Both the position numbers and the translations under genes were made by a program. A stretch of 64,000 nucleotides of DNA from Brassica napus. Lineage: Eukaryota; Streptophyta; Magnoliopsida; Brassicales; Brassicaceae. Under the pieces are notes generated by a model, which was given only the letters and a program-made list of their open reading frames with translations, did no database searches and had not been told where the DNA came from. Below, one piece after another: positions 54,969 to 64,000 of the stretch (its first letter is position 1; each line of letters opens with the position of its first letter). The stretch is from assembly GCF_020379485.1 (NCBI RefSeq), contig NC_063452.1, positions 34,805,608 through 34,869,607 of the forward strand, written 5' to 3'.

Positions 54969-56330
54969 ATGGACGAGCATGATGAGCTACCCGAACCTAA
55001 CCAGAGAGAAGCTTAACTCCAGAGGCAAATCGATGATCTGCAAGGTCAAGTAACCGGGTTGCTTAGAACTCGGGATAAGACCAATCCCGATCTCTCCTTG
55101 GAACTCCAAACCGTGAAGGAGAAGCTCAACGAACACTCCAAGCAACTGGAGCAGAGCGCCGAGAAGCTCAGCCAGCTCGAATTGGAGAATCTTACCCTTC
55201 GAGACGAGAACCAAGCCCTCAACACGGCGAGCAACAAGAAGCGTCGATTTCGAACTCAGGTCCTCCCTATGCCGATTCTGGAGACACCCAACTCCGGGAT
55301 GGGGGCGAATCTTCCAACTACGACTCTGGGGGGAGACACATCAACGCGCGAAAAGGCCAAGGATGCTCCAACCTACGACGTGAAGGACAGCGAATCGTAG
55401 CCCGAACACAATAAAGAAGCACCAGACGGAGCAGTGAGAGCGAAATCTCCTATGATCGTTCACTTTCACCAGATGTTCTCCGAGAGGCTCGACGCCATGC
55501 AGTCCATGGTAGAGAGGCTTCCGGGGGTAGCTCGCCCCATCCGGAAGAGCAACCCCAACTCCTACACCGACACTCCCTTCACGGATGAGATCACCGTGAT
55601 CGAGATGCCCAGGAAGTTCTCCTTCCCCAGGATAAAGTCGTATGATGGTACCACTGATCCAGACGACCACGTCGCCCAGTATAGACAAAGGATGCTCGCC
55701 GTAGCACTCCCAAAGGGGTCGCGCGAAGCTACCATGTGCAAAGGGTTCGACTCCACCCTGACCGGACCCGCTCTGCAATGGCAAATCAACTTACCCTCCA
55801 GGTCCATAGCTTCCTTTGCGGTTCTCAGCGACAAATTCGTGGAGAAATTCGCCAGCAGCAGGGACCTAGAGAAGACCTCCGATAGCCTTTACGAAATCCT
55901 CCAGCACCGAGCGGAACCCCTGCGAGGCTACATAGCCCAATTCAATCAAGAAAAGGTGGCTATCCCCGAATGTAGTATCCCCAGTGCTATCTCTGCCTTC
56001 AAGAGAGGCCTGCTCCCCGACGGGGACCCGTATAAGGAGCTGACCAAATACTAGTGCAAAACCATGGAAGACGTCCTATCTCGAGCCTGGGCACATGTAA
56101 AGTGTGAAAAAGATGTCGCCAGCCACGCCAAGGCGCAACGCAAGAAAGAGCCCAAGATGATTAGACCTGACCGAGCCGAGCGAGATGAGAAACCCTCTCA
56201 AAGACCAGGCATGGACTCCGGAAATCAGAACCGGGTAGATACCAGAACCGGCCAATCGAGATGGCAGAAGGGATGGCGGTGTCTACGTGGCCAGAAATCT
56301 CTCACCTCTCCGTCTCAAGGTCGGAGCTGA
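54969..56330 (+). pseudogene. Tat-A gag, copy 2, with in-frame stops
   Basis: From ATG 54969 (MDEHDELPEPNQ) one frame runs to 56328, interrupted by TAA at about 55014, TAG at 55398 and TAG at 56052. Residues from 55090-55230 form a probable coiled coil (VKEKLNEHSKQLEQSAEKLSQ). The gag domain lies at 55590-56050: KFSFPRIKSYDGTTDPDDHV, GFDSTLTGPALQWQINLPS, DSLYEILQHRAEPLRGYI, AISAFKRGLLPDGDPYKEL. Inactive through the stops. Confidence 0.85.
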
Positions 56331-56377
56331 TCAATATTCTGAAGCAGATGGGCCAATAGGTCAAGTGGCCTCAGAAG

Positions 56378-57142
56378 ATGAAAGCACCCGACTCTTTCCG
56401 GAACCCTGGTTTCTGGTGCGACTTCCAGCGAGACCACAGTCACAAAACGGAGGATTGCGTCGCACTAAAGATCGAGCTCAACGAGCTGCTTAAGAAAGTA
56501 TACCTCAGGGAGTTCCTTTCCGAGAAGCCCAAGAGCCATCTAAGCAAGGAGACAACGGGTAAGCCCACTGAAGTTGCTCCTGTCTCGCCACCGCGACAGG
56601 ACCGAGTGATCCATGTCATATCGGGCGGTTCGGAAATCAGCGGCATAAGCCATGCAGCCGTGAAGAAAAGCACCTGGAACGCTAAGCACGGCCTAGAGGC
56701 AGACAAGCCAAAACGCCTGCTCCTAGGAATGGACGAAATAAGCTTCACGACCAAGGAGCAGGAGAAAGTTCTCACCCCGCATCACGACGCCCTGGTCATA
56801 TCGCTCACCGTAGCGAACTGCCTGGTAAAAAGGATACTGGTAGATAATGGAAGATCCAGCAACATCATCTTCCATGCCACATACAAGGACCTGGGGCTGG
56901 AGGAAATCGCTCTAACTCGGAGGATACCCCCCCTTATAGGGTTCAGCGGGGAAGTCGAACAAATCGCCGGGGAAGTAACCCTCCCCGTATACGCTGAAGG
57001 AGTCAACACGTCAACCAAGTTCCTCGTTGTCGGCTGCGACTCGTCTTACAACATGATCCTTGGACGGCCTTGGATTCACGGCATGGCGGCCGTCCCCTCG
57101 ACTCTTCACCAAATGGTGAAATTCCCTGCACCCTGGGCATAA
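56378..57142 (+). pseudogene. Tat-A gag C-terminus and protease, copy 2
   Basis: One 254-codon frame. FRNPGFWCDFQRDHSHKTED CVALK (a C..H...H...C pattern like a Tat gag zinc motif), then the protease with VKRILVDNGRSSNIIF (D-N-G instead of D-T-G) and [12 protein letters not shown]. It ends at a one-base deletion near 57139 relative to copy 1 (CCCTGGGCATAA against CCCTGGGGCATAA). Confidence 0.85.
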
Positions 57143-57252
57143 AGGCAATCAGAGGGGATCAGGAGTATTCCCGCACCTGTTACCAGACCACTCTGAAAGG
57201 AAAGACCAAGGTCTTATAGCAATTACAGAGTAAGCCTCCGGAGGAGGAGGAG

Positions 57253-58279
57253 ATGGACGACGTGCCATTGACTGAAGGAGATCAGACCCGACACCTCAAG
57301 ATCGGTTCCAAGCTGACCGATGGATTGAGAAGAAGACTGATAGACTTCCTCAGGTCTAACTCCGACTGCTTCACTTGGTCCCACGCAGACATGCCTGGGA
57401 TCGATCCGGAAATCATCATGCACAAGCTACTGGTGGACCCCCTACATCAACCTGTCAGACAAAAGAGAAGGAAGTTTGCCCCCGAGAGAGACGCGATCAT
57501 CAACGATGAAGTCAAAAGCCTGCTTTGCGCGGGGTTCATTCGTGAAGTGAAATACCCAGAATGGCTAGCCAACGTCATCGTGGTCAAGAAAAAGAACGGG
57601 AAGTGGAGAGTCTGCATCGACTTCACGGACCTCAACAAGTCCTGTCCAAAGGACCCCTTCCCGCTACCTCATATCGAAAAGCTGGTGGACACCACTGCGG
57701 GGCACCAGCTGATGAGCTTCATGGACGCATTCTCCGGCTACAATCAGATACTTATGCATCCGGAAGACCAGGAGAAATCATCCTTCATGACATCCAGAGG
57801 GATCTACTGCTACAAGGTTATGCCCTTCGGCCAAAAGAACGCAGGATCAACCTATCAACGGCTGGTGAACATGATTTTCGCGGACCAAATCGGGAGGAAC
57901 ATGTAGGTCTACATCGATGACATGCTGGTAAAGTCCCTGGAGCAAGCCTTTTCCACCCTCAGGAATATAACATGAAGCTCAATCCGACTATGTGCTCATT
58001 CGGGGTCAGTTCTGGCAAGTTCCTCGGGTACATTGTAACGCACCGGGGCATCGAGGCCAACCCAAAGCAAATCAGGGCCATTCACTCAATCTCGTCCCTG
58101 AATAACGTCAAGGAGGTTCAAAAGCTAACGGGAAGAATGGCGGCCTTGAACAGGTTCATCTCCAGACCCTCTGATAAATCTCACGCTTTATTTGGAACCC
58201 TCAAGAATCCGAAGAACTTCCATTGGACGGAAGAATGTGAATCTGCTCTTCATGAGCTAAAGTCATATCTCACTTCTCT
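57253..58279 (+). pseudogene. Tat-A reverse transcriptase, copy 2, truncated
   Basis: RT blocks as in copy 1 (KWRVCIDFTDLNKSCPKDPF, FMDAFSGYNQILMHPED, YKVMPFGQKNAGSTYQRLVN). TAG at 57904-57906 precedes VYIDDMLVKS. A short deletion follows, then KLNPTMCSFGVSSGKFLGYI (57972-58275). The element ends in the connection to RNase H, where a Tekay-like LTR starts at 58280. Confidence 0.88.
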
Positions 58280-59133
58280 TGTCATGTCCCCGATCCTAGA
58301 TAGGATCGTTCGGACGGACTATGGTGCGAGGCAATGCACTGATCCGGTCATCTGACCTTGAGACAAGCGTACCACGGTCCAAATTGATGGTTAAGGACGT
58401 CAGACAGCTGAGACTTAACCTGGATACGATGGAGACAAGTTAAATAGAGTTGGATGAGTGATCCGGGAGCTGGACGAAGTCCATATCAAGCTCAGTCAGC
58501 TCAATACAGTGTGGAGTAAGCTCACTCAGTGTTGTTCAGCTCACGGGAGCTGATGGGCTAGCTTACTCAGCTGGGGACAGCTGGTGGTCAGCTTATCTCA
58601 GATTGGCGGAGTGTTCAGGTCCGGACCAGTGTGGTCGGGTCCGAGTAGTTACCGAGCCGGTCCGATGGTCCGTGTGGGACGATGGGTCCATGTGCGAGCC
58701 TGACCAAACCAGGCAGTAAGAAAAAGGCCTGGGGGGTTGGTTTCCTTGTGGGAACTGCCAAGGGAGCAGTTGGACGGTTATGGGGGTGGTTCTGAGCGGT
58801 TTTGGGCGAAAAGGTACAATGGGACAAGCGGTATATTCTTGGCAAATCCCTTGTAACCGATCGGCCAGAGCAGTTACTGGTCTCTCTCTATGTAAATACA
58901 GACTCTTGGGGTCAATTTTGGGCATCAGTTTTTCTATGGAAAGCCCTGAAGAAATCGTGAGAGAAAAGAGAACAGAGAGTGGCCGGCGGCTTGAAGAGAA
59001 ACTGTGTGTGGTGGTGCTTGATCGGTTCTGACCAAACCCTGACCGTGTGAAGCAAGATGGATACCAGACAGAGAGAGAAGGAGAAGGAGAAGGAGAAGGA
59101 CTTGGCGCCTGGAGAACAGACGCCTAAGGTTAG

Positions 59134-60290
59134 TTGTGTGGTTCTCAAACCATCGGACATAGCCGGCGGTTGATCCGTCCGAGTCTATGGTTTGATCTGT
59201 TTTGTTGGCTACATCCACTTCCTTGTGACCAGAACCAGGAGCAGGAAGCTGAAACTTCCTGTACTGATGAACGGGTTGGTCTTAACACGGCTGGCGGTGT
59301 TGAGGATGTTGATACTGGTCCGAAAGGGGAAGTGGCCGAGCCTTCCATGAGAGAAATGCTGGAGGCTGTGAAGCTCATGGGAGCACAGATGGTGACACCG
59401 ACCCTGGCGTTCACACCTTTGGTGAATTCATTTGTAGGTCAGGTTACTCCTCCGGTTCGTGTGGCTGCCTGGGCTGCTGGTGAACGTTTGAGATCAGTGG
59501 CTGAGGTGGTAGAGCTTGACCCACCGGACAGAGTGGTGCGTAAGGTTGATTACCTGAAGGTTTTGGAGCACATCTCCAAATTGGGTACCAAACACTTTGG
59601 TGGAAGTGTTGATCCTATTGAGGCTGATGAGTGGAGGAGCAGGTTGGTACGCAACTTTAGCTCAACTCGTTGCCATGAGGTTGAGTTCAACCATAAGTAC
59701 TTTCCTGCTGAGGAATGGGATCGTTTAGAGTCTAAGTTCTTAGACTTGAGTCAAGGCCGCAAGACGGTTCGTGAGTACGGAGAGGAGTTCAACCGGCTCA
59801 GGAGGTATGTTGGAAAGGAGTTGGAGGACGAGGCGGTTTAGGTCCTTAGGTTTATTTGTGGCATGAGGGCCGACCTTAGGACCTACTACTCAGTCCGTAC
59901 CTTCCATACTGTGTCTGAACTGGTGGAGAGGATGGCAATCCTTGAGGCTAACCTTGCTGAGGAAGCCAAAGTGAAGTCTAGAAGTCATGCCACTTCTGGT
60001 GGATCTGGTGGATCCAGTGGCGATCGGAAGAGGAAGAGGGATGCGGCCGAGGAGGGTAAAACCTCAAGTGGTAGGCCTGAGTGTGGTGGTGGATCCTTCC
60101 ATTGTCATGGCTGTGGCAAGGCCGGACATTTCCGTAGAGATTGTCCCAAGTCATAGGGTGGTCAGGACAAGAACCGTGGAGAGGCAAGCAAGCCGAGCCA
60201 GAACCGCGGTCAGTCCTCCACACCGAAAGTGTACGAGCTGTCTAAGGACGCAGATGAGGCTGGACTGTTCAAGGCTATCACTGGTAATAA
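59134..60290 (+). pseudogene. Tekay-like gag with CCHC zinc knuckle, two stops
   Basis: The frame opened at 59134 contains MREMLEAVKLMGAQM, DYLKVLEHISKLGTKHFGGS, DPIEADEWRSRLVRNFSS, FNHKYFPAEEWDRLESKF and TVREYGEEFNRLRRYVGKEL. TAG at 59839-59841 replaces Gln; the same frame continues at 59863 (RADLRTYYSVRTFHTVSELV). A CX2CX4HX4C knuckle (CHGCGKAGHFRRDC) lies at about 60106-60147, followed by TAG at 60154. The true start codon is uncertain. Confidence 0.88.
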
Positions 60291-60480
60291 CTCTTGATTT
60301 ATATTTTCAAGTCCGTAGAATTGCAGTGTATGGAACCTAGGATGGTTAGATACCTGGATTAGGACCTTGGTTAAAAGCCTTGAGAGATGTTATGGAACCT
60401 AGAACGGTTAGATAAATTGAGTGGACCTTGAGTAGGGCCTTAAGTATTGATTAATAAATACTTTGAATGGACCTTGTGTA
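60291..60480 (+). other. Unassigned insert between gag and protease
   Basis: Contains two copies of ATGGAACCTAGNANGGTTAGAT and repeated GGACCTTG/GACCTTGAG motifs; no coding match. Confidence 0.5.
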
Positions 60481-60618
60481 GCGACCTTGAGTATTGGTGG
60501 TGTGGAAACATATGTACTTTTCGACACTGGAGCTACACACAGTTTTGAGTCCATGAATGATCGGAAAGGGTTTGATCCGGTTAGGGACTGAGGATGAACC
60601 CTAGTGAATGCAGCTGGT
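60481..60618 (+). pseudogene. Tekay-like protease fragment
   Basis: VETYVLFDTGATHSFESMND has the active-site D-T-G of retropepsins. Stops follow, then the Tat-B LTR. Confidence 0.75.
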
Positions 60619-61000
60619 TATGGGAACCGAAATTCACACTGTCGATTTCCGTTTAAATAAGGAAAGTAGGAGAACCCTAGTTTCCCAGAGGTTTGAATAT
60701 CTGCTAATACCACATGCCAAGCGATCAGAACACGAAATGAAAACAATAAAATATAAGAAATCGAAAAGGGAGCAAAATAGATCTTATTCCGAATTTGCGT
60801 TTGAGCGTTACAACAACGTAAGAGCCTGGGCTACGAGAGCTATCAGCGAGATTTCTAGTTCTAAAACCCTAAAGCTGCTAAACCTAATTGAGTCTCAACT
60901 CGAATAACAAAAACGAAAGATTGCCTAAGGTGCTCTCAGTGCTAAGTTTTGTTGTGTGTCAAATCTCCCTTTGCCCTTCTGCCCTTAAGCCGTCGTAGCT
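60619..61000 (-). repeat. Tat-B LTR, 3' portion on the minus strand
   Basis: From TATGGGAACCGAAATTCACAC to about 61000 it matches 63236-63670 closely, but lacks about 55 bp that contain the TATA box (CTCCTTATATACC). Confidence 0.8.
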
Positions 61001-61564
61001 AAACGGCCCACTTACGATTTTAGAACAGGATTGAGCCTAAGGCTGATATGACGGTCTATTTTTTATTTGCAGGAAAAGATAAATGTCAAGTTTCCGAAGA
61101 TAATCATGAAGGGTGGCGAAAAATGAAAAAGCCCGTCTCGCGACTTATCCGGCCCAGGAAGAGGTGCAAACCGACCTAGAGAGAGTATATAAGGAGAGCT
61201 TAAGGCGACGAGCAAGGGAGAGCTTTCTCAGAGCAAACTTAATACTTAGAGCAATTTAGGCATTTTTCCGTTTTTACTACCGAGCTACGACTCGACTAGG
61301 TTAGAACTTAGGTGGCTAGACTAGCGAACGTACCGACAGCTCTCGTGGCCTAGGATCTTACCTGTTGTTCACGCTCAAACGCAAATTCGGAAATAAGACC
61401 TCTTTGTTCTCTTTTCGCTCTTTTACGATTTATTACTTTTGACTCTTTCATATTGATTGTGTTGTGCGTGGCCTAGCAGATAACCGGGACCTTTAGGGAA
61501 GGCTAGGTTAGCTTGGCTTTCCTCCGATTAACAAATCTCAATGGTGTGAATTCCGGTTCCCACA
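61001..61564 (+). repeat. Tat-B LTR, 3' portion on the plus strand
   Basis: Reverse complement of 44345-44905. Contains the TATATAAGGAG box at 61174 and ends GGTTCCCACA. Confidence 0.85.
61174..61181 (+). promoter_or_regulatory. TATA box of Tat-B LTR
   Basis: TATATAAG in GAGAGAGTATATAAGGAGAG; the same element occurs on the minus strand near 40660, 44712 and 63612. Confidence 0.7.
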
Positions 61565-61567
61565 GTT

Positions 61568-61583
61568 TGGTGCTAAAAGGAGG
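61568..61583 (+). other. Primer-binding site (tRNA-Asn type) of Tat-B, plus strand
   Basis: TGGTGCTAAAAGGAGG, two changes from the site at 63232-63214. Confidence 0.75.
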
Positions 61584-61635
61584 TGGGGGTGGGTACGGAT
61601 CTATCTCTCACGCAACCGCGCACGCTCAGTCAGGT

Positions 61636-61935
61636 ATGACGACCGACGCTGACAAAGACAAGCAAACGCACGACGGGACTTCCGTCAATGCCAACGCTGA
61701 AAGAACTCCAGCTGGAAACGTATCCACGGTCACTATGAACGCCGTGATACTAGACCAGAGAAAAGAAATGTTCGCCTCCACTCAGAAAAACTCGGACGAA
61801 CAAGGAAAGCTCGTGGCCTCTCTCGCAAAACAGGTGGAAACCTGAACGGCGAAGGCCAAGAGTAAAAACCCGCGCGGGGCCACAAGAGCTCGCAGCGGCA
61901 GAAGACTCGATTTCGATTATGATGTTATCCATTTT
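61636..61935 (+). pseudogene. Tat-B gag N-terminus, plus strand
   Basis: MTTDADKDKQTHDGTSVNAN followed by EMFASTQKNSDEQGKLVASL resembles the minus-strand gag start at 63144 ([20 protein letters not shown]). Ends at a junction with a minus-strand gag at about 61935. Confidence 0.7.
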
Positions 61936-63144
61936 CTTAATTTTGACTTGTACCAGAGCGTTTTTCTGAGCGTGTCTATGGCCACCTTGCCGCTTATCCC
62001 GCTAACTCTTGATATAACCAGCTTGAACCGGCTTATGAACTCGCGGAGGGGTTCGTCTTCCCTCTGTAACAGACTCTAGAGGTCGACATCGGATGTTTCT
62101 CTATCTATGAACATAGAGTATTGATTGAGAAATTCTGACTCGAGTTGTCGGAAACTTCTGATGGAGTTTCGCATAAGGCGTGCGAACCATTCGAGCGCCG
62201 CTCCTTCCAGATTTTTGACGAACAGACTGCAGTAGCCGGCGTCCTTTTCGCTATCCTTCAGTCTGGCCCTTCCCATCGTGATGTGGAAAGCCTGAAGGTG
62301 TGCTTTAGGATCAGTCGTACCATCAAACTTTGGTACTTTGATTTTCCCTGGGTCAGATACCCTCGTATCAGAGATGCGAGCAGTGAAGGGTGTCTTCCGA
62401 GCCCCCTCGAGTAGTGTGTCGATCTCTGGGGCAGCGCTGGTAGCATGATGGATCTGGGATTTCACGGCCCTTACTTCCGCTGCAGTTTTGGTTATGTAGT
62501 CGTGAAGGTCGCGTATGTCCGATTTCTCACCAGAATATTTCCGAGCTTGTCGGCGTTTGCTACGAGTAATCTCGGCCTGTTTCTCAGCCAACTCCTCCTG
62601 TTCGATCCAGTAGAGGTTTTCCTCCTCTTCCGTCAATGGTTTATCGAACGGGGAGCCTTCCTGAGCCGATCGGCTTCTGGTTCTTCTCAGATGTCTTTCA
62701 GCGTCCTCCTCGGTATCGTTGGAGACGTCGCTGGGATCCAAGTCGACATTCTCGACTTCATCGACCTCTGTGTCCTTTGCAGGAGGTAGAGGACTTTCAG
62801 AGTTCCGTTTCTCGGCAGGGGATGTTTCGCTGGGGTTCTGTCCAGAAGGACGTTTGCCGCGATGTTCTTGGCCTGTCGAGTGGGGTTGTGAAGTTGAGTT
62901 TTCTTCCGCAGATTTTCATAGATATGCGGGGGAGGACTGCATGGGTCCTAGCCGTTAAGGTTTGGGCCTTTTTCGTCAAGGTATCCACGAGTTTTTCCTG
63001 TTCTTCCAACCTCTTTTCGTAGGCGGAGAACATATTTTTGAACTCCTCGACCGTCGCGGCGTTAGCAGTTGCGTTGGCCGCAGAGACGGCCGCTTCCGGA
63101 GTGTTTTGATTGTCACTGCCTCCTCCATTGAGAGGAGTTTGCAT
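61936..63144 (-). pseudogene. Tat-B gag, minus strand
   Basis: Starts [20 protein letters not shown] at 63144. After a frameshift near 62850 the frame 62741-62076 carries [20 protein letters not shown], a charged coiled-coil-like stretch, then the gag domain [58 protein letters not shown] at 62076 is followed by [13 protein letters not shown] down to about 61936. Confidence 0.88.
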
Positions 63145-63213
63145 GATGTTCGTGTCGTCAGTTTACATGTCTGATCGAGCGTGTTGTGGCTGAGAGTTAG
63201 ATTGATCCGTACC

Positions 63214-63232
63214 CCCCCTCCTTCTAGCGCCA
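63214..63232 (-). other. Primer-binding site (tRNA-Asn type) of Tat-B, minus strand
   Basis: On the minus strand TGGCGCTAGAAGGAGGGGG, next to the LTR end at 63236. Confidence 0.85.
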
Positions 63233-63235
63233 AAC

Positions 63236-64000
63236 TGTGGGAACCAAAATTCACACTGTCGATTTCCGTTTAAATAAGGAAAGTAGGAGAACCCTAGTTC
63301 CCAGAGGGCCGGATATTTGCTAATACCACACGCCAAGCGATCATAACACGAAATAAAAACGATAAAATATAAGAAATCCAAAAGGGAGCAAAGTAGATCT
63401 TATTTCGAATTTGCGTTTGAGCGTTACAACAACGTAAGAGCCTGGGCTACGAGAGCTGTCAGCGAGATTCCTAGTTCTAAAACCCTAAAGCTGCTAAACC
63501 TAATTGAGTCGCAGCTCGAATAACATAAATAAAAAATTGCCTTAATTGCCCCTAAGTGCTAAGTTTTACTGTGTGTCGAATCTCCCTTTGCCTCTCGCCT
63601 AGGACTCCTTATATACCCTCTCCTAGGTCGGTTTGCGCCTTTCCCCTTCTGCCCTTAAGCCGTCATAGCTCAAAAATGGAGATATTCCAATTTTCCCGAT
63701 ATTTGTGATTATCTTCGGAAACTTCACATTTATCCCCGGAAACTTGACATTTATCTTGCCTTACGAACCAACCATAAATTGTCATACGGCTTATGGGTTT
63801 TTGGTTTAGAAATCGTAAGTGGGCTTCGAGTTACGTTTTAGGTCTCTTTGGGTTGTCTTCGACTCGAAACGTTTACTACGGTTTCTTCAATAAAAACAAA
63901 CTTCCCGCGGTTTTTATCGTAAAGTTTAAATGATGACTTCGAGTGATGAGAAACAAAGAATGGTTTAGCCATGACTCACGGGAGATAGCATTAAAGAGTA
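63236..64000 (-). repeat. Tat-B 5' LTR, minus strand, continuing beyond the window
   Basis: The reversed LTR end TGTGGGAACCAAAATTCACA; closely like 40275 onward (solo LTR). TATA-type box at about 63612 (minus). Confidence 0.88.

Larger units (their letters stand above)
58280..60618 (+). mobile_element. Tekay/Del-like Ty3/gypsy element, 5' part (LTR, gag, start of protease)
   Basis: Starts TGTCATGTCCCCGATCC, an LTR-like start, directly after the broken Tat-A RT. A TATGTAAATAC segment at about 58889 may be its TATA box. The exact LTR end and primer site were not found, so the leader may be rearranged. Cut at 60619 by a Tat-B LTR. Confidence 0.75.

Overview
The window looks like nuclear heterochromatin of a flowering plant, most likely a Brassicaceae species close to Brassica. 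The grounds are: plant LTR-retrotransposon lineages with tRNA-Asp, tRNA-Asn and tRNA-Met type primer sites; a CACTA transposon with TNP2-like and Ptta/En/Spm-like genes; a Cassandra TRIM carrying 5S-rRNA-like sequence; and the palindromic GTCGCTACGTAGCGAC minisatellite, which I associate with Brassica repeats (from memory, not checked). I found no host protein gene, no functional RNA gene and no prokaryotic feature. It reads as a nested transposon landfill in which almost every coding region carries stops or frameshifts.

Layout. 1-1346: end of a LINE reverse transcriptase (minus). 1952-3863: probable long solo LTR (minus). 4027-4549: inverted short repeats with a tRNA-like B box. 4555-5356: complete Cassandra TRIM. 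5640-6945: decayed LINE 3' end (plus). 9520-14622: internally deleted ATHILA-like element with an exact 5-bp target duplication (ATTTA). 16090-16411: second copy of the inverted short repeat. 17954-26944: ATHILA LTR split by a 7.8-kb CACTA element (18248-26092, duplication CTG). 26945-30393: fragments of two Tat-lineage families. 30394-33345: ATHILA copy 2. 33346-41640: a Tat-B element pair in inverted orientation, one arm split by a 3.7-kb Tekay-like solo LTR (duplication CCCTC), the other by a Tat-B solo LTR (duplication TCAAG). 41641-44343: ATHILA copy 3. 44344-45593: Tat-B LTR. 45594-58279: two Tat-A elements sharing one LTR region, the first with protease, RT, two RNase H domains, integrase, a repeat-rich 3' UTR and an antisense spliced ORF. 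58280-60618: Tekay-like LTR and gag. 60619-64000: two Tat-B 5' ends facing each other.

Family names used here. Tat-A: LTR about 0.5 kb, TGTTGGGGA...CCCTAACA. Tat-B: LTR 1.14-1.25 kb, TGTTGGGGTC...GGTTCCCACA. Both have a tRNA-Asn type primer site next to the LTR. ATHILA-like: LTR about 1.3 kb, TGATAG...TATCA, tRNA-Asp type primer site. The strongest unusual signals are (1) palindromic minisatellites at the same place in four Tat-B LTRs but with a different stem sequence in each, (2) a 31-bp tandem hairpin array with GAAA loops in a Tat-A 3' UTR, (3) the antisense three-exon ORF, (4) a conserved 3'-splice-site-like signal just before gag in all three ATHILA copies, and (5) repeated head-to-head LTR structures.
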